In this document: in pieces, positions 1 to 13,287 of the stretch | How positions within the stretch are numbered: position 1 is the first letter of the stretch | How the letters are laid out: each line of letters begins with the position of its first letter | Source of the DNA: Candidatus Omnitrophota bacterium | GTDB lineage: Bacteria > Omnitrophota > Omnitrophia > Omnitrophales > Aquincolibacteriaceae | Direction of reading: 5' to 3' | DNA: 64,000 bases | NCBI GenBank assembly: GCA_903820505.1 | Contig: CAIJHQ010000017.1 | Span: 62,001 to 126,000, forward strand | The notes under the pieces: model-generated | What the model was told of the DNA's origin: nothing | Database searches by the model: none | What the model saw: the letters and a program-made list of their open reading frames with translations, nothing else | Program-made: the position numbers and the translations under genes

Positions 1-489
1 AATGCCGGGAATATCACGGCGTACTGGAAAGGTTACAAGGAATATAAAAAAGCGGGAAAGTCCGAAAAACTGCCGAAGATGCTCGGGTTCCAGGCGGCGG
101 GGTCCGCGCCGATCGTTCTCGGGAAAAGGGTCGAGAAGCCTGAGACTCTGGCGACGGCGATCCGGATCGGGAATCCCGCGAGCTGGCAGGGCGCTACGGC
201 GGCGCGCGATGAGTCCGGCGGTCTGATCGATTCCGTGACCGACGAAGAGATCACGCGGGCGTACCGTTTTATCGCGGAAAGGGAAGGTGTTTTCGCGGAG
301 CCGGCGTCGGCCGCGGGGGTTGCGGGAGTGATCAAACTCGCCCAAAAGAATTTTTTCAAAGAAGGAACGCGCATTGTGATCACTCTGACCGGTTCCGGAT
401 TGAAAGACCCGGATTTCGCGCTGAGTTTCGAAGATCCTATTTTCAAGGTCAAATCGACCGTCAAGGCCGTCAAGGAGGTGATCGAGTGA
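1..489 (+). CDS. thrC: threonine synthase, C-terminal part (5' end outside window)
   Basis: The frame is open from base 1 and starts NAGNITAYWKGY, a segment of the PLP-dependent threonine synthase core that converts O-phosphohomoserine to threonine. The rest (RIGNPASW, the FAEPASAAGVAG segment and GSGLKDPD) matches the C-terminal half of this fold-type II PLP family. The N-terminal part with the PLP lysine lies upstream of the window. The stop overlaps the next start by 4 bases, so the two are translationally coupled. The neighbours (proposed homoserine kinase, then aspartate kinase) are the adjacent pathway steps and support threonine synthase over a serine/threonine dehydratase. Confidence 0.92.
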   Translation, partial: NAGNITAYWKGYKEYKKAGKSEKLPKMLGFQAAGSAPIVLGKRVEKPETLATAIRIGNPASWQGATAARDESGGLIDSVTDEEITRAYRFIAEREGVFAEPASAAGVAGVIKLAQKNFFKEGTRIVITLTGSGLKDPDFALSFEDPIFKVKSTVKAVKEVIE

Positions 490-1691
490 AGTACATCGTC
501 GTGGTGCTCGCAGGAGCCGCAGATCATCCGACCGAGGAACTCGGGGGAAAGACCCCTTTTGAAGCCGCGAAGGTCCCCCATCTGAATTTTTTCGCGAAGA
601 GCGGAAAGGTAGGCACGGCAAAGCTGGTCGCGGACCGGCTGCCACTGTCTTCGGACGTGAGCCTCTTCGACCTGCTGGGTTATGACGCGTCCAAACTTTA
701 CACCGGCCGCGGGCCGCTTGAGGCCGCGAACCTGGAGTTGACGGTCGAGGACAAGGAAGTGGCGTTCTGCATGAATTTCATCACTGAGGCCGCCGGAATG
801 CTGGCGGACCCGACCGCGGGCAACATCAGCACGAAGGAAGCCAAGGCGCTCGTGAATTTCCTGAATAAAAAGGTCGCGAGCGATTTCGTGCGGTTTTTCC
901 CGGGCACCGGGCACCGGCACATCGCGATCCTCAAGGACGCGCACGGGTTCGAGGCGCTGTCGGCCAAGACGCATGCGCCGGAAGACGTCACGGGACAGAA
1001 GATCGAGGACCGCCTCCCGAGCGGGCCGGGCGATGAATTGATGCGGAAACTGATGTACGACGCCAAACTGCTTTTGCAGGACCATGAGATCAATCAGGTA
1101 CGCGTGGACCTCGGCGAGAACCCGGCGAACATGATCTGGCTCTGGGGCCAGGGACGCAGGCCGGTCCTGAAGCCGTTCCGCGAACTTTTTGATCTGAGCG
1201 GCGGCGCGATGGTAGCGGCGCGCGAATTCGCGAAAGGCCTGGGCCGTCTGGCCGGCCTGACGGTCATGGAAGTCAAGGCCGAGAACGAGGAACCGGCCGC
1301 TTTTTATGAAAGGATCACCAAAGTGGCGATCGAGGCCATGGAAGAAAAAGATTTTGTCTGCCTGTACCTGCACACGCCCGATGAGGCGGCGCGGACGGGC
1401 GATGTCAAAGAAAAGATCTCCGCCCTTGAAGGGATCGACTTTTTCGTGCTCTCCAAGATCCGGAAATACATCGAACGGTCGAAGGACGCGCGACTTCTTG
1501 TCACGCCGGGCCACGCGACCCTCTGGAAAATGAAAGCGATGATCCGCGATGCCGTGCCGTTCTGCGTGACCGGCAAGAACATCATGGCGGATGAGATCGA
1601 ACGGTTCTCCGAGGTCGCGGCCAAAACTTCGGAACTGAGATTCGGGAAGAGCACGGAACTGATGCCTTTTTTCATCACGAAGGCTTCGTAG
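486..1691 (+). CDS. phosphoglycerate mutase-like protein, proposed homoserine kinase
   Basis: A 401-residue member of the archaeal-type cofactor-independent phosphoglycerate mutase family (alkaline phosphatase superfamily). The N terminus (MKYIVVVLAGAADHP) carries the metal-binding Asp region; later segments include SLFDLLGYD, YTGRGPLEA, FPGTGHRH and LVTPGHATLW. It starts at a GTG overlapping the thrC stop. A subset of this family is known as a proposed homoserine kinase because it sits with threonine genes in genomes lacking thrB. Here it lies between thrC and lysC, exactly that context. The sequence supports the family; the homoserine kinase role is inferred from position. Glycolytic mutase activity remains possible. 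Confidence 0.85.
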   Translation: MKYIVVVLAGAADHPTEELGGKTPFEAAKVPHLNFFAKSGKVGTAKLVADRLPLSSDVSLFDLLGYDASKLYTGRGPLEAANLELTVEDKEVAFCMNFITEAAGMLADPTAGNISTKEAKALVNFLNKKVASDFVRFFPGTGHRHIAILKDAHGFEALSAKTHAPEDVTGQKIEDRLPSGPGDELMRKLMYDAKLLLQDHEINQVRVDLGENPANMIWLWGQGRRPVLKPFRELFDLSGGAMVAAREFAKGLGRLAGLTVMEVKAENEEPAAFYERITKVAIEAMEEKDFVCLYLHTPDEAARTGDVKEKISALEGIDFFVLSKIRKYIERSKDARLLVTPGHATLWKMKAMIRDAVPFCVTGKNIMADEIERFSEVAAKTSELRFGKSTELMPFFITKAS

Positions 1692-1836
1692 GGAAGAAGG
1701 GCCCCGTTCGCCCCCAACATCCGGTGAGCCACGCGTAACGCCCATGTGCGCGAAAAAGTTTCCGCGGGATCCCGGACGTGGCGCGTCACACGGTTTTTCT
1801 ATCGAACTTTAAAAGAAAGGAAGTAAAGGAAAGCAT

Positions 1837-3057
1837 ATGTCACTGATCGTGCAGAAGTACGGGGGGTCATCGGTCGCGAATGCCGAGAAGATCCTGCGCG
1901 TTGCCCAACGCGTGGTTAAAACAAAGAAGGCCGGGAATAAGGTCGTCGTGGTCGTTTCCGCGATGGGCGACATGACCGACGATCTGATCACGCTCGCCGG
2001 CCAGATCAATAAGGACCCGGCCGACCGCGAGATGGACATGCTTCTCTCGACGGGAGAGCAGGTCTCGATCGCTCTTTTAGCGATGGCGGTCCACAAGCTC
2101 GGTCACGAGGCCGTTTCATTCACGGGGCCGCAGGTCGGGATCATCACGGACGCGTTCCACAGCAAGGCGCGCATCCAGGACATCAGCGCCGAACGCATCA
2201 AAAAGGCCCTGGCCGACGGCAAGATCGTGATCGTGGCTGGTTTCCAGGGACAAACGCCTTCCGGTGAGATCACGACGCTGGGGCGGGGCGGGTCGGACCT
2301 GACGGCGGTGGCTTTGGCGGTCGCGCTCAAGGCGAAACATTGCGAGATCTACACGGACGTGGACGGGATCTATACCGCGGACCCGCGCGTGATCCCCGAC
2401 GCGCAGAAAATGAACGTCATCACTTACGATGAGATCCTGGAGCTCGCGTCGCTGGGCGCGAAGGTCATGCACTCGCGGTCCATCGAGGTGGGAAAAAAAT
2501 TCAACATGCCGATCTGGGTCTGTAATTCGCAGAACGAACACAAAGGAACTCTTATTACAAAGGAGAACAAGGCCATGGAAGAAGTTGTTGTCAGCGGGGT
2601 CGCCCTCGCGGAAGATGAAGCCAAGATCACACTGTTCCGCGTTCCGGACCGTCCGGGGGTTGCGGCGAAGGTATTTCAGACCCTGGCGGACGCGAACATC
2701 AACGTGGACATGATCATTCAGAACAAGACGCAGACGAACTCGACCGACATTTCTTTCACGGTCTTCAGGAACGAGCTCAACAAGGCCATGAAGGTCGTGA
2801 AGAACATCCTCAAAAAGGTCGGCGCGACGAACGTGATCTGCGACGAGAACGTCGCCAAGGTGAGCGTGGTCGGGATCGGGATGCGTTCCCATTCCGGAAT
2901 CGCTTCCAAGATGTTCTCGACGCTCGCCAGGAACAAGATCAATATCGACATGATCTCCACTTCCGAGATCAAGATCTCGTGCGTGGTGGCCGGTGACAAG
3001 GGCAAGCTCGCGGCCCGCGTGGTCCATCAGGCGTTCGGGTTGGGAAAGAAAAAATAA
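1837..3057 (+). CDS. lysC: aspartate kinase
   Basis: A 406-residue aspartokinase, the first step of the aspartate family pathway (Lys, Thr, Met). The amino acid kinase domain begins [15 protein letters not shown]. It contains [19 protein letters not shown] and the [12 protein letters not shown] segment. Two ACT regulatory domains follow from about residue 265 ([18 protein letters not shown] and [19 protein letters not shown]), so feedback inhibition by lysine and/or threonine is expected. An AGGAAG-type ribosome site lies upstream of the ATG. The next gene's GTG directly follows the stop. The 145-base gap after the preceding gene could hold a promoter, but none is convincing. Confidence 0.95.
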   Translation: MSLIVQKYGGSSVANAEKILRVAQRVVKTKKAGNKVVVVVSAMGDMTDDLITLAGQINKDPADREMDMLLSTGEQVSIALLAMAVHKLGHEAVSFTGPQVGIITDAFHSKARIQDISAERIKKALADGKIVIVAGFQGQTPSGEITTLGRGGSDLTAVALAVALKAKHCEIYTDVDGIYTADPRVIPDAQKMNVITYDEILELASLGAKVMHSRSIEVGKKFNMPIWVCNSQNEHKGTLITKENKAMEEVVVSGVALAEDEAKITLFRVPDRPGVAAKVFQTLADANINVDMIIQNKTQTNSTDISFTVFRNELNKAMKVVKNILKKVGATNVICDENVAKVSVVGIGMRSHSGIASKMFSTLARNKINIDMISTSEIKISCVVAGDKGKLAARVVHQAFGLGKKK

Positions 3058-4641
3058 GTGAGAGCCCGGGGAAAGACCAAAAAGGTCCTCTTTTACGATA
3101 CGACCCTGCGGGATGGTTCGCAGGCGGAGGGGATCAGTCTGTCTTCCCATGACAAGGTCCTGATCGCGAAGCGGCTGGATCAGTTCGGGATCCCTTACAT
3201 CGAAGGCGGCTGGCCGGGGTCCAATCCGAAGGACATGGAATTTTTCCATATGATCAAAAAGGCCGGGCTTCGCCGGTCGAAGATCGTGGCTTTCGGTTCC
3301 ACGCGCCGCGCCCACATGAAGGTCAAGGACGACGCGCAGATCAAGGCGCTGCTCGAGGCCGGCACGAAGGTCGTGACCGTGTTCGGGAAATCCTGGGACA
3401 TGCACGTGACGGAGGTCTTCAGGACCGCGCTCAAGGAAAATCTCCTCATGATCCATGAGACCGTCTCTTATCTGAAGTCCCGGAAGATCGAAGTGATCTA
3501 CGATGCGGAACATTTTTTCGACGGATTCAAGGCGAACCCCGAATACGCGCTCAAGACATTGCAGCAGGCCGCGCGGGCCGGAGCGGACAATATCACGCTC
3601 TGCGACACCAACGGCGGAACGCTTCCCCATGAGGTACGTCACGCGATCCTGCGGGTCAAACGCGCGGTCAAAATGCCTCTCGGGATCCACTGCCACAACG
3701 ACGCGGAGCTGGCCGTCGCGAACTCGATCCAGGCCGTCGGGGAAGGCTGTGTGCTGGTCCAGGGCACCGTCAACGGTTACGGCGAACGCTGCGGTAACGC
3801 GAACCTGATCAGCATTATCTCGGACCTGCAGTTCAAGATGGGGGTCCCGTGTTTTCCGTCGAAGACGATGAAGGAGCTGACCGCGCTGTCGCATTACGTG
3901 GCCGAGGTCTGCAATATGCCGCTCGTGAACAGTCAGCCGTTCACGGGACGTTCGGCGTTCGCCCATAAAGGCGGCGTCCACATCAACGCGATGGTCAAGA
4001 ACGCGAAGACCTACGAACACCTCGACCCGAAAGCGGTCGGGAATTACCGCCGGTATCTCGTGTCCGAGCTCGGCGGCAAGACAAACATCATGATCAAGGC
4101 CAAGGAACTCGAGCTGCATTTCCAGAAAGATTCGGCCGAGACCAAAAAGATCCTGACCGAGATCCAGCGCCTGGAATACGAAGGTTATCAATTCGAGGCT
4201 GCCGAGGCGAGTTTTGAACTTCTCGTGCAAAAACTGCTCGGCCGGTTCAAGCCTTTTTTCAAGATCGAGGACATCTCGGTCCGCACGGAGAACATCGGCA
4301 ACGGCCAGCCGCGGTCGGTGGCGGACGTGAAAGTGACGGCCAAGGGAAAAGAGCATTTCGAATCCGCGGAAGGGGACGGCCCGGTGAACGCGCTGGATTC
4401 CGCGCTGCGGAAAGCGCTCGGCCGCTCTTATCCGGAGATCGAGAAGATCCATTTGACCGACTATAAAGTGCGCGTCGTCAACTCCGAAGCCGGGACCGCC
4501 GCGAAAGTGCGCGTTTTCATCGAGTTCCAGGACAAGGAAAAGGACAAGACCTGGACCACGGTCGGCGTGCACGAGAACATCATCGAGGCCAGCTGGAAGG
4601 CGCTCGTCGAAGCCATCGAATATAAACTGCATAAAGGATAG
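3058..4641 (+). CDS. cimA: (R)-citramalate synthase
   Basis: A 527-residue homologue of the isopropylmalate/citramalate synthase family. It begins with a GTG immediately after the lysC stop. The HMGL-like TIM barrel shows the DTTLRDGSQAEG metal/catalytic motif, IEGGWPGSNPKD, GIHCHNDAELAVANS (HxH metal ligands) and NGYGERCGNANL. The C-terminal LeuA-type dimerisation/regulatory domain covers roughly residues 390-527. Length and the GGWPGSNPKD segment are typical of CimA, which condenses pyruvate with acetyl-CoA and bypasses threonine dehydratase in isoleucine synthesis. Co-transcription with lysC and thrC fits branched-chain and aspartate-family supply. A homocitrate or isopropylmalate synthase role is less likely. 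Confidence 0.9.
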   Translation: MRARGKTKKVLFYDTTLRDGSQAEGISLSSHDKVLIAKRLDQFGIPYIEGGWPGSNPKDMEFFHMIKKAGLRRSKIVAFGSTRRAHMKVKDDAQIKALLEAGTKVVTVFGKSWDMHVTEVFRTALKENLLMIHETVSYLKSRKIEVIYDAEHFFDGFKANPEYALKTLQQAARAGADNITLCDTNGGTLPHEVRHAILRVKRAVKMPLGIHCHNDAELAVANSIQAVGEGCVLVQGTVNGYGERCGNANLISIISDLQFKMGVPCFPSKTMKELTALSHYVAEVCNMPLVNSQPFTGRSAFAHKGGVHINAMVKNAKTYEHLDPKAVGNYRRYLVSELGGKTNIMIKAKELELHFQKDSAETKKILTEIQRLEYEGYQFEAAEASFELLVQKLLGRFKPFFKIEDISVRTENIGNGQPRSVADVKVTAKGKEHFESAEGDGPVNALDSALRKALGRSYPEIEKIHLTDYKVRVVNSEAGTAAKVRVFIEFQDKEKDKTWTTVGVHENIIEASWKALVEAIEYKLHKG

Positions 4642-4710
4642 GATGGCGGAAGGCGGATAGCGGATGGCGTAAAACCTGGTTCTTCGCCTTCCTCCATCCA
4701 CCATCCTCCT
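4641..4710. repeat. dispersed palindromic element, intergenic copy
   Basis: The cimA-valS spacer is almost filled by a GGATGGCGGA-type sequence. Its centre is GGATGGCG (4662-4669), a 15-base loop reading TAAAACCTGGTTCTT, then CGCCTTCC (4685-4692). The same core (TAAARCCTGGYTCTT between GGATGGCG and CGCC arms) recurs inside valS at 6054-6098, and a left-arm-only relative lies at 30196-30220. It could form a hairpin in the mRNA just ahead of valS. It is seen directly; origin and function are unknown. Confidence 0.8.
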
Positions 4711-4723
4711 CCCGTTATTTTTT

Positions 4724-7513
<2,790 letters not shown>

Positions 7514-8420
7514 GGAAACGGCGCTTCACGGGGCCGGCCATTACGGCCATTCCCTGCCGGTCTCGAACCGGACGCTGGTTTTTCTGAAAGAAGCCCTGCA
7601 CGAAGACATCGGTCGCGGGGACATCACCTCCAACCTTCTGATCCCGCCGCACGCCAAAGGGACGGCCCGGGTTATCGCCAAGGAGAAGGGGATCTTCTGC
7701 GGCGAGAGGCTGGTGACGGAGCTTTTCAGGATCGCGGACCCAAAGGTGCGGCTGGAGTTCCGCGTGAGGAACGGCCAATCCTTGCGCCGTAACCAGGCCG
7801 TGTTCAAGATGCACGGCAATATCCGCTCGATCCTGAAAGTGGAAAGGACGATGGTGAATTTCATCGGGCATCTTTCCGGGATCGCGACGAAGACGCGCCA
7901 GTTCGTGAAAAAAGTCAAAAAATATCCGGTCCTGATCCTGGACACCCGCAAGACCACGCCGCTTTGGAGAGAACTCGAGAAAGTCGCGGTGCAGGTCGGC
8001 GGCGGTTGCAACCATCGGCAGGGGTTGGACGAATTCATTTTCATTAAGGAGAACCACCGGATCCACGGGGAACTTCCGAAACTCAGGTGGCACGCAGGAC
8101 AGTTCGAGATGGAAGTCCGCAGTCTTGCCGAACTCTGGGAGGCGATCCAGTTGAAGGCACAGGTCATCCTGCTGGACAACTTCACGCCGAAAGAGGCCAA
8201 ACGGGCCGTTGAGATCGTCCGGAAGGAAGCGCCCGGAATCCTTTTGGAAGCGTCGGGCGGGATCACGCTCGAAAACGTCCGCAAGTACGCGGCGGCCGGA
8301 GTGGATACCATTTCCGTCGGATCGCTTACGCACTCCGTCAAGGCCGTAGATTTTTCGCTTCTTATCGATTAGATCTTTAACGCGGACGGGAGAAGTCGAA
8401 CCGAGGAGGGAGGAACGCTT

Positions 8421-8981
8421 ATGGTTGATAAACTGGTCCGTTTTCTGGTGACAAGAGCGGGGCGGGAATATTCCGCCGGCTACCGCACGATCGCCGCGAT
8501 CCTCGGAGCGACATTGTTCCTGGCGGGATGGCCCGCGCTCGTGTGGTTTTTCGGACGGCTGTCAGGCGGGACCGTGCTTCCTTCAGGTCTTGCTGGGATC
8601 CTGAGCCTCCTCTGCTTTCTTTGGGGAATCCCGTGGCTGGTATCGGCGGTCCTCTGGCAGTTGTGGAAAGGGAAGGGAACGCCCGTGCCCACGGTTCCCA
8701 CAAAAAATTTTCTTCCGACGGGGCCGTACCGTTTCTGCCGCAATCCCATGATGCTCGGTTTTTTCTTTTATATCACAGGATGGGCCGCGGTCTTCAATCA
8801 GGCGGGGGCCTACGTTACCGCCGCCGTTCTGATGGCGCTCCTGTTCGCCGAAATAAAATGCGTCGAGGAAAAGGAGCTCGCGGAACGTTTTGGGGACGTC
8901 TACCTCCGCTACAAAAAAGAAACGCCTTTTTTCTTTCCCGCGGTTCTCAGAAGAAAAGCCCCGCCCTCCGCGGGAGCGTGA
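8421..8981 (+). CDS. isoprenylcysteine carboxyl methyltransferase-family (ICMT/PEMT-like) membrane protein
   Basis: A 186-residue integral membrane protein with several hydrophobic helices (residues about 20-40, 55-75, 105-150). The C-terminal ICMT/PEMT signature is visible: TGPYRFCRNPMMLGF, then a membrane helix, then EEKELAERFGDVYLRYKK, the SAM-binding region of this family. These enzymes methylate lipid or prenyl substrates, but bacterial members mostly have unknown substrates. The start follows a good AGGAGG-type site (GAGGAGGGAGG). Context (NadC upstream, UvrB downstream) does not point to a substrate. Confidence 0.8.
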   Translation: MVDKLVRFLVTRAGREYSAGYRTIAAILGATLFLAGWPALVWFFGRLSGGTVLPSGLAGILSLLCFLWGIPWLVSAVLWQLWKGKGTPVPTVPTKNFLPTGPYRFCRNPMMLGFFFYITGWAAVFNQAGAYVTAAVLMALLFAEIKCVEEKELAERFGDVYLRYKKETPFFFPAVLRRKAPPSAGA

Positions 8982-9017
8982 TCGTTCCGCCGCCTTTGGG
9001 GAACCGTTCCGGAATGT

Positions 9018-9023
9018 TATAAT
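9018..9023 (+). promoter_or_regulatory. probable -10 box (TATAAT) ahead of the uvrB region
   Basis: A consensus TATAAT lies 6 bases before the ATG of the broken uvrB-like leader frame (9029) and 134 bases before uvrB. The best -35 at 17 bases spacing (TTTGGG, 8995-9000) is weak. A transcript from here would start near 9030 and include the whole duplicated leader. Confidence 0.45.
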
Positions 9024-9028
9024 GCGGC

Positions 9029-9154
9029 ATGAGTATTTTTAAACTGACCTCAGCGATGCGGCCGAAGGGCGACCCGCCTTCCATCGAATATTTAAAACAA
9101 GGAAGGCGAGGTTCGTCCCGTGCTTCTCAAGGCTGTTTTTTTGTGAGGAGCTGA
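9029..9154 (+). pseudogene. broken duplicate of the uvrB 5' end
   Basis: A 41-codon frame starts MSIFKLTSAMRPKGDPPS, which matches the start of the real UvrB (MGQFKLISSMQPKGDQPQ) for about 15 residues and then diverges into unrelated sequence. It stops 2 bases before the uvrB ATG. The divergent part holds an inverted repeat, CGCCTTCC and GGAAGGCG, around an AT-rich loop. It is either a remnant of an older uvrB start separated by an insertion or a partial duplication. It may also act as a translated leader. Confidence 0.65.
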
Positions 9155-9156
9155 TC

Positions 9157-11292
9157 ATGGGACAATTCAAGTTGATTTCTTCGATGCAACCGAAAGGCGA
9201 CCAGCCCCAGGCCATCCGGAAACTCGTCGAAGGGTTCCGCGCCGGCAAAAAAGAGCAGGTCCTCATGGGAGTCACCGGTTCCGGGAAGACCTTCACCATG
9301 GCGCACGTGATCGAGCAGCTCGACAAGCCGGTGCTCGTGATCTCCCACAATAAGACCCTCGCGGCCCAGCTTTATTCCGAACTGAAGGAATTCTTCCCGC
9401 AGAACGCGGTCGAGTATTTCGTGTCCTATTACGATTATTACCAGCCCGAGGCCTACATTCCGCACACCGATACCTATATCGAAAAGGACGCTTCGATCAA
9501 CGAGGACCTGGACCGCCTGCGGCTTTCGGCCACGAGCTCGATCCTTTCGCGGCGCGATTGCATCATTGTTTCCAGCGTCTCCTGCATTTACGGCCTCGGC
9601 GCGCCGGAAGACTGGCAAGGCCTTCTTGTCACGATCGTCCAGGGGGAAACCGCCGAACGCGATGCTTTTCTTTCGCAGCTGATCGGCCTGCAATATGAGC
9701 GCGTGGACACCGAGCTTAAGCGCGGAACGTTCCGTGTCCGCGGCGGCAGGATCGATCTTTTTCCTTCTTACGGCGTGAACCCCTACCGTATTGATTTCGG
9801 CACTGGTTCTCCTTCATTACGAAATAAAGGTAACCAGTGCTGTCCAAACGTCCATTCCGGAAAAGAAAAGAAAAGTTTGGACGGGCCCGAGAGGATCGAA
9901 GGGATCACGGTGATGGCCCCGGTAAGCCTCAAGCCGGCGGGCGCTATCGAGAAGCTGGCGATCTATCCGGCGAAGCATTTTGTGACCCCGAGCGACCGTC
10001 TCGCGAGGGCGATCGTTTCGATCGAGCAGGAGCTCAAGGAGCAGGTCAAGAAACTCATCGCCGAAGGGAAAGACCTTCAGGCGAAGCGGCTGGAGTCCCG
10101 CACCCAGTACGATCTCGAAATGCTCAAGGAGGTCGGTTATTGCAGCGGGGTCGAGAATTATTCGCGGCATCTCGCCGGCCGCGCGCCCGGATCGACGCCG
10201 TACACGCTCCTCGATTATTTCCCGGAGGATTTTTTGATGATCATCGACGAATCGCACCAGAGCGTTCCCCAGATCCGGGGGATGTTCAACGGCGATCTGG
10301 CCCGGAAAAAGGTCCTCGTGGAGCACGGGTTCCGGCTGCCGTCCGCCATCGATAACCGGCCGCTCAAATTCGCCGAGTTCGAGGGCAAGATCCGGCAATG
10401 CGCTTATGTGTCTGCCACTCCCGGGCCGTACGAGATGGGTTGCGTGAAAGAAGTGGTCGAGCAGATCATCCGGCCGACCGGGCTCATGGACCCTGAGATC
10501 GAGGTCCGCAAGACCGAGGGGCAGATCGATGACCTGATCGCGGAGATCAAACAGCGGGCCGTGAAGAACGAGCGGACGCTTGTGACCACGCTGACCAAGA
10601 AAATGGCCGAAGACCTGAGCCGTTACCTGAAGGAGCTCGGCATCAAGGTGAATTATATCCATTCGGAGTTCGACGCCTTCGAGCGGGTGGAGATCCTGCG
10701 AGATCTCCGGTTGAAGATCTATGACTGCGTGATCGGCGTGAATCTTCTGCGCGAAGGACTGGACCTGCCGGAGGTGTCGCTCGTGGCCGTGCTCGATGCT
10801 GACAAGGAGGGGTTCCTCCGCAACGACGTCGCGCTGATCCAGATCGCGGGCCGCGCCGCACGGCACGTGAACGGAAAGGTCCTCATGTACGGGGACAAAG
10901 TGACGGATTCGATGAAGCGGGCGATCGACGAGACCGCGCGCCGCCGCAAGATCCAGGCCGCGTACAACACGGAGCACAAGATCAGCCCGACCTCCATTAT
11001 CAAGGAGATCAAGCAGGGGATCGAGCAGTGGAAGAAAGCCGAGGAGTTCGTCCAGGAGGTCGTGCATGAATCCGGCGAAACCTATCAGGCGAAGAATTAC
11101 CTTTCCTTTCTGAAACAGCGGATGGAAGCCGCCGCGCGGGCGTTGGAGTTCGACAAGGCCGCCCGTTACCGCGACGCGATCCGCAAGATCGAAGGGGAGC
11201 AGGGCGCAAGACAGAGCGTTTTAAAGACGGGCAACGTGAAAAAAGGACAAAAAACCGGGACAGGTGACAAAAGGCGCCCCAAGAAGGGCTAG
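9157..11292 (+). CDS. uvrB: excinuclease ABC subunit B
   Basis: A 711-residue UvrB, the damage-verifying helicase of nucleotide excision repair. Walker A is GVTGSGKT (residues 38-45). The beta-hairpin region reads YYDYYQPEAYIPHTDTYIEKD. Helicase motifs include DESHQS, VSATPGPYE, GVNLLREGLDLPEVSLV and QIAGRAARH. The C-terminal UVR motif (FLKQRMEAAARALEFDKAARYRDAI) is present. Residues 215-243 form a 29-residue insertion after YRIDF where other UvrBs have about five residues; it is encoded by two DNA hairpins (9799-9885). The last 25 residues are a Lys/Gly-rich tail. All catalytic motifs are intact, so function is likely retained. Confidence 0.96.
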   Translation: MGQFKLISSMQPKGDQPQAIRKLVEGFRAGKKEQVLMGVTGSGKTFTMAHVIEQLDKPVLVISHNKTLAAQLYSELKEFFPQNAVEYFVSYYDYYQPEAYIPHTDTYIEKDASINEDLDRLRLSATSSILSRRDCIIVSSVSCIYGLGAPEDWQGLLVTIVQGETAERDAFLSQLIGLQYERVDTELKRGTFRVRGGRIDLFPSYGVNPYRIDFGTGSPSLRNKGNQCCPNVHSGKEKKSLDGPERIEGITVMAPVSLKPAGAIEKLAIYPAKHFVTPSDRLARAIVSIEQELKEQVKKLIAEGKDLQAKRLESRTQYDLEMLKEVGYCSGVENYSRHLAGRAPGSTPYTLLDYFPEDFLMIIDESHQSVPQIRGMFNGDLARKKVLVEHGFRLPSAIDNRPLKFAEFEGKIRQCAYVSATPGPYEMGCVKEVVEQIIRPTGLMDPEIEVRKTEGQIDDLIAEIKQRAVKNERTLVTTLTKKMAEDLSRYLKELGIKVNYIHSEFDAFERVEILRDLRLKIYDCVIGVNLLREGLDLPEVSLVAVLDADKEGFLRNDVALIQIAGRAARHVNGKVLMYGDKVTDSMKRAIDETARRRKIQAAYNTEHKISPTSIIKEIKQGIEQWKKAEEFVQEVVHESGETYQAKNYLSFLKQRMEAAARALEFDKAARYRDAIRKIEGEQGARQSVLKTGNVKKGQKTGTGDKRRPKKG
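9799..9885. repeat. double-hairpin insertion in frame within uvrB
   Basis: 29 codons hold two adjacent perfect inverted repeats: GCACTGGTT (9800-9808) with AACCAGTGC (9832-9840), and GTCCAAAC (9842-9849) with GTTTGGAC (9875-9882). They replace a short conserved loop of UvrB without breaking the frame. The sequence differs from the valS element, so it is a second palindrome family. The two-hairpin layout resembles the intergenic structure at 62588-62672. Confidence 0.8.
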
Positions 11293-11316
11293 CGGCGGAC
11301 GCTAAGGCCATATACA

Positions 11317-11344
11317 TTGCTTCCCCATGAAAATCTGATACAAT
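11317..11344 (+). promoter_or_regulatory. promoter for the initiator tRNA
   Basis: TTGCTT (-35, 11317-11322), a 16-base spacer and TACAAT (-10, 11339-11344) preceded by TG form an extended -10 promoter, with transcription expected near 11351. A second TATAAT at 11371-11376 is too close to the mature tRNA 5' end to be the main start. Confidence 0.55.
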
Positions 11345-11382
11345 ACGCCCGTTGTTGCGGAACTGTTCTTTATAATTTACGT

Positions 11383-13053
<1,671 letters not shown>

Positions 13054-13287
13054 GATGGCAGGCCTCCTTTCAGGCAGGGATCGAAAACGCCAGTCGGGCG
13101 CTTTGATCGAGAAACGCATAATACACCCGCCGTCAAGTGGACGGAAGCCGTTCGCCTTTTCTGTTTTGCTACCCAATCCCGGACAAGCCATTGCGCAAGA
13201 ATAGCTAATGAGCCGCTCCGGGCATATTCCGGAGGCGGTCCGGGCATCTCAAAATCTTCAATTGTCAGATCTTTGGATTTATCAGCT

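Noticed and set aside
1692-1836. Attenuator or riboswitch before lysC
   Set aside because: Short inverted segments do not form a consistent stem with a T run, and the known lysine riboswitch core is not present.
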